From Candidatus Iainarchaeum sp. (GTDB lineage Archaea; Iainarchaeota; Iainarchaeia; Iainarchaeales; UBA10219), in assembly GCA_018304425.1 (NCBI GenBank), contig JAGVWE010000004.1:249189-313188 (forward strand): a stretch of 64,000 nucleotides of DNA. The letters run 5' to 3'. The notes below the pieces were generated by a model that worked only from the letters and a program-made list of their open reading frames with translations, did not search any database and was not told where the DNA came from. The stretch's first letter is position 1. Each line of letters starts with the position of its first letter. Position numbers and translations under genes: made by a program. Shown here one piece after another: positions 27,501 through 37,400 of the stretch.

Positions 27501-30010
27501 ACCGTGACGCTGACTTCCCGTGCGGGCGCGACCTCGACTTCCAAGGCATACTTGTTCCCCACCACCGCGTGGAAGTTGCCGGCCTCGAACACGGTCCCGT
27601 CTTCGGCGAGGAACCGGTAGGTCGCGCAGAACTCGTCCTTGCAGGTGGGCCGGGCGTTGAACACCGGCACGTCGACGCGGTTGGTTTCCGCGTACAAGCC
27701 CGTGCGCTGGGCGGAGAACTCCAGGCCCTCCAACAACGGATCCCTGGGCAGCCTATAATAGGCCGAGCCAATCCGGGTCCAGGCCCGGTAATACAGGGGA
27801 TACGAGCTGCTGGCAGCGGTTTCCTTGGCTTTCAACCGCACCTTGTACACGCGTTCCGCCGCGCCTCCCTCGTGATACAATTCCAGCCACCGGTTGTATT
27901 CCCCGGGCAAGCCCCGGTTCCGCAAGTCAATGCCTTCGAAGCCGGGACTCGGCTGCGGCGTGTAACTGCGTCCATACGCGAACCTGGGAGCCAGGCCCGT
28001 GAAGCCAATGATGCCCGCATCGCTGGAGTCCGCGAACCTGATTTCGTCGGGCCCGAACCGGAAGTGCATGCCGCCCACGTATTTCCCGTCCGGCCACGCC
28101 GTCTTGAACACCGCGTAATAGTCCTGGCCCTTGACGATTCCCTCCACCTTGTTCCCGTTGGGGTCCTCGAAGCCCATGAACTGGACTTCGGGGGCCAGGC
28201 CCGTGACCTTCTGCTCGCCAATCGTGAGGCTCAAGGCATTCTTGCCTTCCACGAAGACCTCTTCCTCGAACAACGCGCCATCCCGGCCCGTGTAACTCAC
28301 TTTCACGGTCTTCAAGCCGCCGGGGTTGAAGTACACCGTGCCGCCCGTTACCGGGCCCGAGTAGAGGACGTTGCCGCTCGTGGACGACACCACGATGTTG
28401 CCCGCCGCCATCGGCTGGCCCTGCGCGTCCACCAAGGACAAGGCGAACACGCCTCGGTCGGTTTTCATGAAGATTTCAAGCCGGTTCTCGGCCCTCGCAT
28501 CCGTTGCCAGGGAGGCCTCGCCTTTCTCGTTTTCCTTGACGGCCGTGACCAACAGCGTTTTGCCGACGGGAACCACCGCCTTGGCGTAGCCCGTGATGTC
28601 GGTCCTCGTCTGGGAAACGCCTAACGGCAACTCGCCCCCCGCCACGGACTCGTAGAAGGTCAGCACCGCGTCGTTGGCGGCATCGCCCTTGGAGTCGGAG
28701 ACGAACACGCTCAGGGTAGTCGAGTTGTCAGGCGCGGCCCGCGCCAACGGAAGGGTGTACTCGGTTTGCTGTTGGGCGTTGACCTCGATTCGGGCCGGCA
28801 GATACCGTTCCGCGTTGGCCGTGACGTAGTACTTTTGCTGCGCGTCCAGGTTCCGGAAGTAAACGTCTCCACCGAACTGGGTCAAGCCCGAGTCCATGAA
28901 CTCGGCTTGCGCGTCATACAATTCCACGGCCGCGTTGGACAACACGAGGCTGCTGTCCTGCGCCGTGACCGTGACGTGAATGGATGCGCCGCCCTTGCGG
29001 AGCTCGACTTGCACGACCTCGCTGTCGTCCCGCAGGGTCTTGCTGATGAGTTCAACCGAGGAGTCGAAGGCAATGTAGCCCTCCGCGGATACCACGTACC
29101 GGATGCTCGTGCCCTTGGCTATCTTCGTGAAGTATTCCCCGTCCTCGTCCACGTCGTCCAGGATGAGCTCGCCGCTCTTGGCGTCATACACCTTGACCGA
29201 GACCTCGGGCACCAGGGTCTTCGAGTCCGCGTCGAACACCCTGAAAATCGCGTTGGACAAGCCGATGGTGGCGCTGGCCTTGGGCGGAACCTCCAGTTCC
29301 GAGGTCGAGCCCTCGGAGAACCGCAGGACGAACGCCTTTTCCTCGTAGTTGTCCGCGTAGACCTTCAATTCCACGTCCTCGCCTTCGGGAACGCCGAGGC
29401 AGGACACCAGGCCGTTGCCTTCGACTTCGCAGGAGATTTCCTCGCCCGTGGAAAGCCGTGCCACGACCTTCGCGTTCTTTATCTGGTCCTTGGTCTGCGA
29501 GTCAACCAGGGAGAGCCTTCCCAGGATGGTGCTGACTTCCTTCTGCAACTGCACGGCCACGCTGGCAGACTTCTCGTTGACCTTGACTTCGCCGGAACCC
29601 GACAGGTAACCTTCCTTGGCGCCCACGACTATCAGGGTCGCGCCAATCGGCACGCCCTTAACGGCAACCGTTTCCCCGTCGCGTAGCACGTCTTTTTCGA
29701 GGGCAAACCGTTTGCCGTCCTCGCCCTTGACCTGGACTTGCACGCCGCTGACCGGCTGGCTGAACTGGTCCACGAAATGAGTGGTCAATTGCACGTCATA
29801 GCTGGTGCCCACGAAGACCAGGCCCAGCACCAGGCCCAACACCACCAAGAACAAGGCGGTGAACACGGGGAAGGCGGGAATGCCGCGTTGTTCCAACGCG
29901 TCAATCAAGCCGTAGACCGGGAGCCCCTTGCCGTCCAGGAAGTCGGCGAAGCCAAAGAACCGCTCCTCCAAGGCCGAGTAAAAGCCGCCTAACATCTCCG
30001 ACAAACCCAT
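21599..30010 (-). CDS. Giant N-terminally anchored surface protein, paralogue D (2,803 aa)
   Basis: It has the family N-terminus (MGLSEMLGGFYSALEERFF, LPVYGLIDALEQ, PAFP) and an anchor helix (about 45-70), then many carboxypeptidase-regulatory/Ig-like beta modules. The cysteine signatures fall at the same positions as in B and C: PTCKDEFC near 788 and NKCATEVEL near 1160. AYCDAEQL is near 1520. Residues about 2050-2120 are hydrophobic (FGGLGVFLVGCGSAKFIAAAAG...), followed by a roughly 400-residue Ala/Glu/Lys-rich helical region and a second hydrophobic patch (LLGGVVSGLFAQFMGLLAW). The C-terminal 110 residues form a small Cys-containing helical domain (GVPEALLIVLGIWQTDLGAK...), loosely reminiscent of lysozyme-like folds but without a clear catalytic Glu. 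The start is supported by a GGTGA ribosome site 8 nt upstream. Confidence 0.87.
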   Translation of the reverse strand: MGLSEMLGGFYSALEERFFGFADFLDGKGLPVYGLIDALEQRGIPAFPVFTALFLVVLGLVLGLVFVGTSYDVQLTTHFVDQFSQPVSGVQVQVKGEDGKRFALEKDVLRDGETVAVKGVPIGATLIVVGAKEGYLSGSGEVKVNEKSASVAVQLQKEVSTILGRLSLVDSQTKDQIKNAKVVARLSTGEEISCEVEGNGLVSCLGVPEGEDVELKVYADNYEEKAFVLRFSEGSTSELEVPPKASATIGLSNAIFRVFDADSKTLVPEVSVKVYDAKSGELILDDVDEDGEYFTKIAKGTSIRYVVSAEGYIAFDSSVELISKTLRDDSEVVQVELRKGGASIHVTVTAQDSSLVLSNAAVELYDAQAEFMDSGLTQFGGDVYFRNLDAQQKYYVTANAERYLPARIEVNAQQQTEYTLPLARAAPDNSTTLSVFVSDSKGDAANDAVLTFYESVAGGELPLGVSQTRTDITGYAKAVVPVGKTLLVTAVKENEKGEASLATDARAENRLEIFMKTDRGVFALSLVDAQGQPMAAGNIVVSSTSGNVLYSGPVTGGTVYFNPGGLKTVKVSYTGRDGALFEEEVFVEGKNALSLTIGEQKVTGLAPEVQFMGFEDPNGNKVEGIVKGQDYYAVFKTAWPDGKYVGGMHFRFGPDEIRFADSSDAGIIGFTGLAPRFAYGRSYTPQPSPGFEGIDLRNRGLPGEYNRWLELYHEGGAAERVYKVRLKAKETAASSSYPLYYRAWTRIGSAYYRLPRDPLLEGLEFSAQRTGLYAETNRVDVPVFNARPTCKDEFCATYRFLAEDGTVFEAGNFHAVVGNKYALEVEVAPAREVSVTVKGATSRNAPKIFFTGYGVEQFADFPDKDSTDTDLTAKDLKVLPGGPVQVRLYFKAVEKGSAALTVQLISAVSAVTQNFNFEVSQDQGMTATVSPDRVLVGQDFTVLLKAGDGSFVERAVLTFYGEGNAPLRVIQGTGTVNKGLNGLYLVKNAFPAGTLRFTANAADYKPLEGVVEIGRDGVLTAPQAVEVNIPKGQKNADERFDLRNTSSDRVQDLTVEVVKIGDFPEDLDLRVTPPNAIEPNASGKVTVAGEYSGKAERAHGEADVIFRGRIFGKFRVEAQTRVVLDYNRPLDPNCVEFSSARLVTYLLTEPASTQAVQITAKNKCATEVELQSAVVPVGVPDQSIRVAVENLLLGPAGSQTDTRTINVSVVNELERNYAEKQRFLYDVWFRSDLLSKSLPLEVVLWNKDSALQVSRNIDVYLSDTGVGEAKVTVPIYATNVGYADIQNLSFSVGGRFQSGNAKIEIEPKFPVQVLRRGQSLMPPYYVVARAQRTEKTTPLDVQEIGMRGIINGKTHDFGPIIVTVHISPKQCLVVSPAFIEFKSKRATEGALQEALTVKNSCAEEVRVLGAEPKRIGANELDLAVKDTVLFPGASTTVNLTLKKNEAYFTSSPVPVYLRALLVRSNKFVSSQPISVQLELGKSATLKGEAATEPEEIPVCDKNERKKVSFPKIAKQADCDKAYCDAEQLGQFLAKRIQEKLRDAQKQITAHYKNEVANTGCYADNAALNEGYCLFENLGLRPDKFEVYFANDVLSVEALKDGFAKKAPELNAYNVKFPATEDEYRQSLATGYGKQLFFSDAFEGCGLYKARLSGAVKVQGGRMITDAMDVYLDLRSELEEGENVRQLTQQCENKIQNAMAFLPLDAGYSADNTRNAWPGLVTYADDKMEGLAKEFASSLFNSDKRVRKGEPEFNRVRLATGDTQGYLVKLDLIRSTEAGQKMTINALVKDFEGGEEAAKAKVEKQIVQSAALAMRELSERKIDGCITDNENAFWLKSTEKIGQLELNACPNPLTVSQNTACCDFNVFSDVSEPVKVSVKQETAFNGLKEFYVQAQVENREQRVYRGKPFEETRKEEVGAQAFSAMDLKEKDLKGRYYKNFQVCALGDAHAQMVQGKKLVLGAQSAVHAKKAAKDGTVSLQVCALHPYDFMDRIAKEPLADGETKELYATLGWKGGPDEITLSNLKNLEDAKARMDDATKILADAPAEGQTAYDKKFTLQKFGGLGVFLVGCGSAKFIAAAAGFPVGAFSFFWDCIVPVGVAGLDYAGVLGKVGTTISKAGSGVYSTAKRTVGLGSPETVTEKQVADFQAQAEQIASGKASGKDLEDFKSKTEDMLVTVGIGSSAGKVVIPAIPATIRRVTGTALEKAAAAGGGEAAVKEAVEEGAKLAGAEGAAKELVIPELKKPLTEKSAKKIFGQVSEELATAESNARWTAQLDSLDKTARKTFNREYAEELEKYLFDNYYTKGKQLTETELQEALLKARQEVAPVVLNRPAFRAGHFDTALRAEARKLITEADEAALKKLTSENVEAAFKSAILPDNINTKNMLRTFTPGRNVGGWNVTDFSPGGNAQIMQWSDELAPKIVDAIETKAGGGLIPTPGATPFRAAVRQEVEHALRDAVWTSNGSIAKNQLTAAVNARVADVVKAEKTVWSALAGVQTLSAKESVALGEKEEKIMKDILEEMRKTGVKGKGSGAIKKFFTDTILKASGKGALKLLGGVVSGLFAQFMGLLAWEAYWQFAAEPITPTESIVASATVKTPDGKVVTAEMPDEKFKRGETYKVTMKRVGDFVEKKISLVTDLAAVDQSKKLEDCTGKAFDKDVSKALHNLRPNAGLWGEKGKTEARYVKTYYEAIGHHSTEIAAKAGVPEALLIVLGIWQTDLGAKTNYEYITGCGKPDPKFKGLAESFDCAAGEVKSLLAACPGEEAQQFACVLQAYGKKYRAPAEPDLDELYDTYTRWNATRAT

Positions 30011-30018
30011 TACCTATT

Positions 30019-30024
30019 TCACCC
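30019..30024 (-). promoter_or_regulatory. Shine-Dalgarno-like site for paralogue D
   Basis: The minus-strand sequence GGGTGA lies 8 nt before the ATG at 30010. This gene appears to have a leader, unlike the many leaderless genes in this window. Confidence 0.5.
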
Positions 30025-30050
30025 GCTATAATTAATGGCTGACGAAGTAG

Positions 30051-30058
30051 TATATTAA
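30051..30058 (-). promoter_or_regulatory. TATA box for paralogue D
   Basis: The minus-strand sequence TTAATATA is centred about 44 nt upstream of the start codon, giving a predicted leader of roughly 18 nt that contains the GGGTGA ribosome site. Confidence 0.45.
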
Positions 30059-30123
30059 AGTATTTAATAAACCCTTTGCCTGCCTGCTGCCTTGCTTTTG
30101 AGCCCCCAACGAATGCCCCGCTT

Positions 30124-31299
30124 TTAGTCCAGTTGCGCCGGGATTTCGTCCGCGGTTATCACGCTTATCTCGCATCCATTGAGGACCGTTTTCACTTTTT
30201 CACCTTCGTATGCCACGACCAGCGCTTTTTTGGGCTTGTATTTTTCGATGAACGAGCGGAGGCTTCTTTCGATTTTTCCGGCCGCAAACGTTTTGACTTC
30301 AATGGGGATGAGGCGTCCCTCTTTCTGCACGACGAAGTCGACTTCGGCCTTGCTCTTGCTTTTCCAGTAGTTTGGGGTGAAGCCGGCCTTCCGGATTTCG
30401 TTGAGCACGTAGTTTTCGAACATCTTTCCCTCGTTTTCGAGTTCGTTCGGGAAGGCATCCATGATCGCGTTTCTCATGCCAGTGTCGTTGAAGTAGAGCT
30501 TGGGTTGTTTGGCCAGCTCGAGGCCCTTGTTCGTGAAATAGGGCCTTACCCGCGTGATGAGGTAGCTTTTTTCGAGTGCATCCATGTATTTTTGGAGCGT
30601 GGGCGTGCTGATGCCGAGTTTTTTGGAGATGGCGCCATAGTTTATCTCCGTGCCGATGTTCGCGGCCAGGTATTTGGCGAGCCGTTCGAGTTTTTCCTGG
30701 TCGTTGATGCCGAATGCCATGAAAGTGTCCTTTAGAAGAGCCGTGGTGAAGAGGTTCTTCAGGAGGGTCTTCTTGGCTTCCGGCGATTCCGCCAGCACCA
30801 CCGCCGGGTAACCGCCGTACACCGCGTGCTCCCACACGTGCCGCCGAAGGATGTCGGCGACGAATGCTTTCTGGCCTTTCGCGGAGAGGAACTCGCCGAG
30901 GCTGAAGTTGGGAAGCGTGAGGATTCCGACCCGTCCCGTGAGGTGGGAAAGCACGCTTGCCTCCAAAAGCGCTTGCGAGGAGGCGCTCACCCAGAGCTTG
31001 TAACCCGCATCCGCCAGGTACTTCAGCTTGATTCCTGCTTCCTTCCCATATTGCACTTCGTCAATGATGGTTGGGCGGTCCTTGGCCAAGTACTGTTGCT
31101 CGAACCTTTTCACGTCGCCGTCGAACAGGGATTTGGCGCTTGGGTCGTCGAGGCTGACGTAAGACACGTCCCTCCCCTTGGCCATTTGCTCCCGGAGGAA
31201 AGTGGTTTTTCCGGCCTGCCGGGGGCCGATGACGGCCACTATCTTGTACAGCGCGTCCAACTGCCTGAAGCCAGGGCCTGCTTGCCTTTCAACCCACAT
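30124..31299 (-). CDS. DUF4143-type AAA ATPase with C-terminal PD-(D/E)XK-like domain (391 aa)
   Basis: The architecture is typical of the archaeal/bacterial 'AAA_14 plus DUF4143' family. It has a Walker A motif (GPRQAGKTTFL, about residues 26-36), a Walker B motif (TIIDEVQ), a sensor-like SSS region (VSASSQALL), a winged-helix part (INYGAISKKLGISTPTLQKYMDALEKSYLI) and a C-terminal nuclease-like core (AEVDFVV...LIPIEVK). Length is normal for the family. The ATG (MWVERQ) was chosen over a TTG one codon upstream because it lies close to the predicted transcript start. The biological role of this family is unclear, and members are often found beside mobile or accessory genes. It is a single-gene unit separating two surface-protein blocks. 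Confidence 0.9.
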   Translation of the reverse strand: MWVERQAGPGFRQLDALYKIVAVIGPRQAGKTTFLREQMAKGRDVSYVSLDDPSAKSLFDGDVKRFEQQYLAKDRPTIIDEVQYGKEAGIKLKYLADAGYKLWVSASSQALLEASVLSHLTGRVGILTLPNFSLGEFLSAKGQKAFVADILRRHVWEHAVYGGYPAVVLAESPEAKKTLLKNLFTTALLKDTFMAFGINDQEKLERLAKYLAANIGTEINYGAISKKLGISTPTLQKYMDALEKSYLITRVRPYFTNKGLELAKQPKLYFNDTGMRNAIMDAFPNELENEGKMFENYVLNEIRKAGFTPNYWKSKSKAEVDFVVQKEGRLIPIEVKTFAAGKIERSLRSFIEKYKPKKALVVAYEGEKVKTVLNGCEISVITADEIPAQLD

Positions 31300-31464
31300 C
31301 AACTACTACTAAACCCAAAGCATTATTTAAATTTAACCCTGCCGTTTTTAAAAAAGCCTGTTTTTCTCGCCTTTGGCTGGGGGTTGAATTCCACGGGCAT
31401 TTCCTTGACGCTTTGAGGTATCCGGCCGCATGGACTTAGAATGGGCCGTACCCCCTTCCAGCAA

Positions 31465-34400
31465 TCAGTTGGTGTACACGCCGGCGTTGTTCTCGAGGTG
31501 GCCTCCCGCGCACATGACGCCGTTGCCGAGTTTCTTGTACCAGGCCTCGTGCTGGTTCTGGTAGCCGCACTTCCAGGCAAACCAGTAGTCCTGGTCCTCC
31601 GGCAGCTTGACCAGCGAGAGGTAAGGATAGCCCTTGGGGTCGGGAGCTGCCGGGACATGGTAGACCTTGGTGAGCACGACCTTGGTGGCGGGCACACTCC
31701 AGTCACCCGGCATGTCCGTGAGGTTCTGGTTAAACCAGGCCGAGGGGTCCTTCAGCGTGATGCTCATCTCCATGGCATTGGTTCCATTGTAAATTCCATA
31801 GGTTGGGCTAAAGACAATGCCGTGGTTTTTCAGGACGTCGTCAATGACGGTGCCGACATCGGGGTCCAACTTCTTGAATTCTGCCAGCAATGTATAGAAC
31901 GACTGGTTGTTGCCTTGTTCACCGCCATCCACTTTGTCGTATTCCCTATCAAAGCCCTCGTCGAGTAGCCTTAACAGCTTGTACTCGTCTTTGAGTTTCA
32001 CCATTGCATCGCTGATGCGTTTCGTGTCGCTGTCCCTGCCCATGACATAGGCTTCCACGGCGTTCTTGTACTCGCCGTAGCTCGGCAAGCCGAAGTTGCT
32101 GCCAATCCATTCGTCGTCCGAGCCGGGGTTGACCTGCTTGTCGAGTTCGAGGTGGTAGGTCATGGACTTTTCGGGGTCATCGCCGTCCACTTCCAGGTCG
32201 TAAATGGCGAGGGTCGTGCAGGTGCCGTTGCCCATGCACGTGATGGGGTCGTTGCGTTCCTTGTCTATGAAGTAGTCCGCGTTCTCCTTGTAGAAGTCCG
32301 CGCAGTACGCGTAGGCCGGGTCCTTGTCCTTGCCCTCGTCAAAGGCTTCCGAGCAGGCAATCATTTTCCGGGCCTCGTCCAACCCATAGGAGTCGCCGCC
32401 GTTGCCGGCCTCGAGTTTCACGGACTTCTTGTTCAACGCGTAGTAGAACGGCTTATAGCAGTCCTCTGCATAGGCTTTGCCGTTGCATAAATCGTACAGG
32501 CCTTCGAACCGTGTGGGGCTCGCATTCTTTTGGCCTTGTGCGGGCGGCCTCAGTTTGAGGCTGTGGTCAATGGTTTTGCCGTCCAAGGCAGTGGCCTGCC
32601 GCTTCAAGGACAACGCGTCCAAGTAACCCGGGTCAGCCGCGTACGGTCGGCCGCTGAACGTATAGTACAGGGTCCGGCCCAGTTTCTCGGCTTCCTTGGC
32701 CCCGGCCTGGAACAACACGGTGTTGCCCGAGAACACGGTGGCATCCTCGTCGTTCAAGGGCATGGAGGGTTCTTTTTCCAGGGGGCGGAGGCCCGGGTGG
32801 ATGATTAAGTATGCGTTGCCTGCATTGACTCCATAGCTGGCCGCTACCTCGACCTGGTTGCCCCGGCCTCCCTTGAGGCCCGCAATCAAGTCATTGGCTT
32901 CGCTGCTGAACTGCCACCAGGCAATGCCTTGCTGGATGACTTCGCCTGCTGCCAGCGCCCATCCCACGAAGGGAACGGCTTTCACCAGCACCGAACCCGT
33001 CTTCGTGGTAGCGAATGCGCCAAACTTGCCTGCCACCCTCACCGCGGCAACGGCTCCGGCCTTGGCGCCCTTGGCGGCCCGGAATGCCTTCCAAGCCGTG
33101 TTTACCGTCTTCCAGTCCTGCGCCGTCTTAAACCATTTCGCGGCCGGCGCGAACTTGGCAGCTACTGCCTTGCCAGCCGCCTGAATCGGTTCGGCTACGC
33201 CAATCTTGTCCGCGCTCCAGGCAATGCCCTTGCCAGTGGCTCTCAGCATGTGGCCAATGCCTACCGCCACCCAGGTCGCGGGGTGCGCGTGGGCAATGAG
33301 TTGCGTGGCCCGTAACGCGCCCGCCCAGCCCTTGAAGTTGCTGAGCAATCGGGCCATGCTACCCCGCAACCGCGCCCAGGACCAGAACCGCACGGCGTCT
33401 CCCGTGGTCTTGGCCGCTGCCGCGGCGCCTGGAGCTGCACCCGTGCCTGGTGCCACGGTCGTGCCGCCGGTCGCCGGTGCTCCCCCTCCCACAGCAGCCC
33501 CGCCTTCCTTGGCCCCTCCGGGTTCCGCAAGCCTCGCGAGGGGCGGACCAATTGGTTCTGCAACGACTGGTTTGCTAGTGCCCGTCCACCAGTCAATGAT
33601 TCCCTGGTTTTCTACCGCTCGCGCGCGTGCCGCTTTCAAGTCGTCTTCAATTCTTGCCACGTTGCGTCGCGCGTTAGCCAGTTGCTCGGCCGAAGCCTTG
33701 GGGTCGTTGAGCCTTGCTTGGGCCGCCTTGAGGTCTCCGTCGAGTTTTGCGATTTCCTTTTGGTCTTCTGCCAGCCACTTCCTTGCCTCCGTGACCCCGG
33801 ATGGTTCCGCGCCGGCGCCCGGCATGGTTGCCGCCGGAGTTGCAGCCGCTTTCGCAGTCAATGCAGCAATTTCCTTTTCAAGGTCATCGATTTGCCTTGC
33901 CAGTGCCTGTTGTGCCCTTCTTGCTTCTGGGATAAGCTTTTGTTCGAGTTCCGGCACTTTTGCGCCACCCGAAGCCCGCAAGCTGTTCAATTCATCGGTC
34001 AGGTCAGCTATCTTCTTGGCCTGCGCTTCCGCTTGTTTCTTCAGGGCAGCCAACTGGGTCTTCGCGGCCTCGAGTCTTGTTGCTACCTCGACCGCCTCAG
34101 CTGAGCCTGCAGCCGCCTTCGGCGGCTCGGTAATCTTTTCCCTGTCAAGGGGCCGAATTTGGCCGTCCTGGGTTGATGTTAGGGGCTTGTCCACGGCGGC
34201 GGCCTGCAACCGGGCCAGCGTGGCCTCGGCATCAGCCACTTCCCTCATGGATTTAATGATTTGCGTGCCTCGTTCCGCGCCGTAAACTTGTTTGATGTCG
34301 GCCTCCATTCTCTCAATGCCTTTCTGTAGGGCCGCCTTTCGCCCGTCGACGACGGGTCGCTCTGGCTGGGAGATGATGGGTTGTTGCGTGAGTTCCCGGG

Positions 34401-37400
34401 TCTCCAAGGCCTTGAGTCTACGCAGCGTCTGCTGGTAAAAATTAATCAATGGGGCATTCAATCGCGCGGCGTCCTCGGCGCCCTGGGCCACGGCCTGCCT
34501 CAGCTTGGCCACGTAATCTGCTTCTGCTACCACGTCCTTGGCGGCGCCGGTAACGGCTTTCTCGGCTTCTGCGAGTCTGGTGGCCGCACCCCGTCCAATG
34601 GCGTCTTTCCTCATCGCTTGGATGCCCATTTCTTTGGCCAGAATTTCGTCGTCCAATTCAGCCAGCCTCTTCTGAAATTGTGCAATTCCTTTGTCATATT
34701 CTTCCAGGGTGCCGGTGCGGGGCCAGTCTATCTCGCCCCTAAACGCATCGAATTCCTTCTGCAAAGCATTCCGTGCCTCAACCAATTTATTGAGCTCGGC
34801 TTCCCGTTGGCTGATTCTAGCCAACAAGTCATCCACGCCAGTAACCGCTTTCGCTTCCGCCGCGGCCTTGGCTTCAAGGTCGGCCAAGCGCTTGGCGTAG
34901 GCCGCGACCTCCTTGCCTTCCGCGTTCAGGATGGCCTCGAATTCGTCGAGTTTGCCCATCGCGGCAAACCGGCCGCGGGCCCGTGCAATGCGGGCCTCGA
35001 CCTTCTGGATTTGCTCGTCAAGCATGGCCAGGATGCGTTGGCTCTCGGCTTTCTCGGCAGCAGACCATTCGACGCTGGCAATGCGTTGCTGGTGCACGGC
35101 CTTCCGCTCGTAGAGGTAACGCAACTGCAAGGCGTCGCCCCGCAACGCAGCGGATTCACGCGCCAAGGTAGTGGCAAGCGTTTCCGTTGCCGCTTTGACC
35201 GCTCCAGGTGCCACGCCTTTTATCTTGCCCAGCAAATCGTCCAAGAACGCTTTCACGCGCGAGTGGAGGCCCTTGGGGGCCAGCACTTCGTCGACGACTT
35301 CTTTGTTACCGGTTTTCAGCAACGCAGCTTCGGCGCTATCGCCTGCATCCAAGTACTTCCTTATAGTGCCAGTTGAGTCCTTGGCGGCCTCTCTTTCCGC
35401 GGCTTCCTGCATGGCCTTGCTGATATCAGCAGGCTTGACCGGCCTTTTCGCGATTTCCCCGAGTTGTGCCAACGCGTTTTGCTGGCCGAGTTCGTCTGCC
35501 AGCATGCCCACGCGCCGCTGGCCTTGTGCGATGGAAGCCTCGAGGTCCTTGATTTCGGCTTCAAGACTCGTAATCTTGCCCCGGTCTCCGGCGGACAACG
35601 GTCCACGAGGTCCTTTTCCCTCGTAAAGCGCCAACTCGCTTCTAGCCGAGTCCAACCGGGTCTCCAACTGGTTGAGGTTCTTTATCTCGCCTTCCAAGTC
35701 ATCCAGGAGTTTTTGGGGTGTTTTTGCCGGGGGCGCGGGCACCTTCACTGTATCGGGTTCCACGGGTGCCGGAATAGGGGTGGGGGTTGGCACTGGTGTG
35801 GGTGTGGGGGTCGGAGTAGGAACAGGAGTTGGGGTGGGCACGGGTGTGGGAGTGGGCACAGGTGTTGGGACTGGAGTAGGAACGGGAGTGGGTACGGGTG
35901 TTGGAACCGGAGTAGGAACCGGGGTGGGAACCGGCGTGGGCAACGGTGGTATGGGTTCCACGGCCCTCCATTTCAGGGGCGCGAGCGTGGTCCAGGGAAT
36001 CATGATGATGGGGATGAGGGCCTTCTTGTACTTGCTGAGCTCGGCTTGCTGGAAGTAGCTTGACACGCTCGTGGCGTTTTCGCCGATGTAGTAGGTGACG
36101 CCGTCTTGCACAACGGTTTGCCCGACGACTACTTGGCCGCTGGCCGGCGGCCAGTTCGCGACCGTGCTTTCCACGGTGAAGCAGTACACGGCCTCATGGT
36201 TGCCGATGGCAGCATAGCAGTTGCCGCCCGCGTCCAGCAATTGCTGGATGGGTTCGGGCAATTTCATGCCCTTGATTTTCGCGAGTTCCTCGTCGATGGG
36301 CTGGAAATTGTCCACGTACATTTCGTTGAGCAAGGGGTTGTTGCCCGCGACGTCTTTTAATTCGCTGAAGCTGATGCGCAGCTTGGAGGCCAAGGCCGCG
36401 GTTTCCCCGAACTTTCCGGCGGTCAAGGCGGTCTCGAGTTTGGTCGCGTCCGCCATCATGGAAGCCGACTTGGCGTCCAAGGCATCGCGTTTGGACATGG
36501 CTTCCTTGTATTCCTTGGCGTTGGCCGCCGTGTCTCCGACGAAGAGTTTTTCGAGGAACCGGTTATACCAGTCAACCGAGTTGAACAACATGGTCATGAA
36601 AGCCGTTGGATGCGTGGCGGCGTCGGTGGCCGGGATGGGGTTGCCGCTGTCGTCCTTGGCCTCGACTTTCGCGAAGGGCAGGGCCTGCACCGGGCTATAG
36701 CCATAGAGGCAGCCGAGCTTGGTGCCAATCATGCGCGCGAACATGTTTTGGACGCGCCAGTTCTTGATGGGTATGAAGTAGTCCATGCTTCCATAGAATT
36801 TCCGCTTGCCTTGCGCGGCGTTGTCAACGACTTGGTTGAGGACTTCCTCGAACTGGATGTTTTCCACCGAGCCCACGCAGACTTCCTTGGACAGGATGCT
36901 GGAATACATGGTGTCAAGGTTGACCGCATCCGGCCACAGGTCTTCGCGGATGATTCTCGCCACCGGTCCCAGGTACGCCGAGGCGTCCGGGGTAAAGCGT
37001 TGTGCGAACGTGTAAATCGTGGCCTGCTGGGCGTCTACCTTCACGCCTTCCGTGGAAGCATAGAGCCAGGCCTCGTTCATGGTCTTGCCCAAGTCCTTTT
37101 GCTTGGTTTCGTCGGCTGTGGGGGCCTCGACTTTCACGGTGTAGGGCGCCTGCTGGTCTGCCGCCACGCCTGGCGCGACTTCTTGCACGAACCGCACGTA
37201 ACTGGTCTTGCCCTGGGGCACCACCGTGTCTCCGAGGAAGGGCTTCAAGTCACAGGCCTCGGGCTTGCCATAGTCGGCCGCGTTCACGAGGACGCCGAAG
37301 CTGAAGGGCTTGCCTGGGAACGAGTCCACGTAGTTCTGGGAGTCCTCGAACACGATGCCGCGGTATTTTTCGAAGGTTTGCCGGAGTTCGGCCAGGGAAC

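Noticed and set aside
1068-30010. Carboxypeptidase or other enzyme activity in the giant proteins
   Set aside because: The beta modules resemble carboxypeptidase regulatory domains, which are non-catalytic; no metallopeptidase motif such as HxxE is placed in a fitting context.
31300-31464. Possible small RNA or gene between the ATPase and the giant protein
   Set aside because: Only AT-rich promoter-like DNA and short frames without start context; nothing supportable.
35770-35945. Microsatellite or non-coding repeat
   Set aside because: It stays in frame, with synonymous variation, inside a long coding sequence; it is a PTPV linker.
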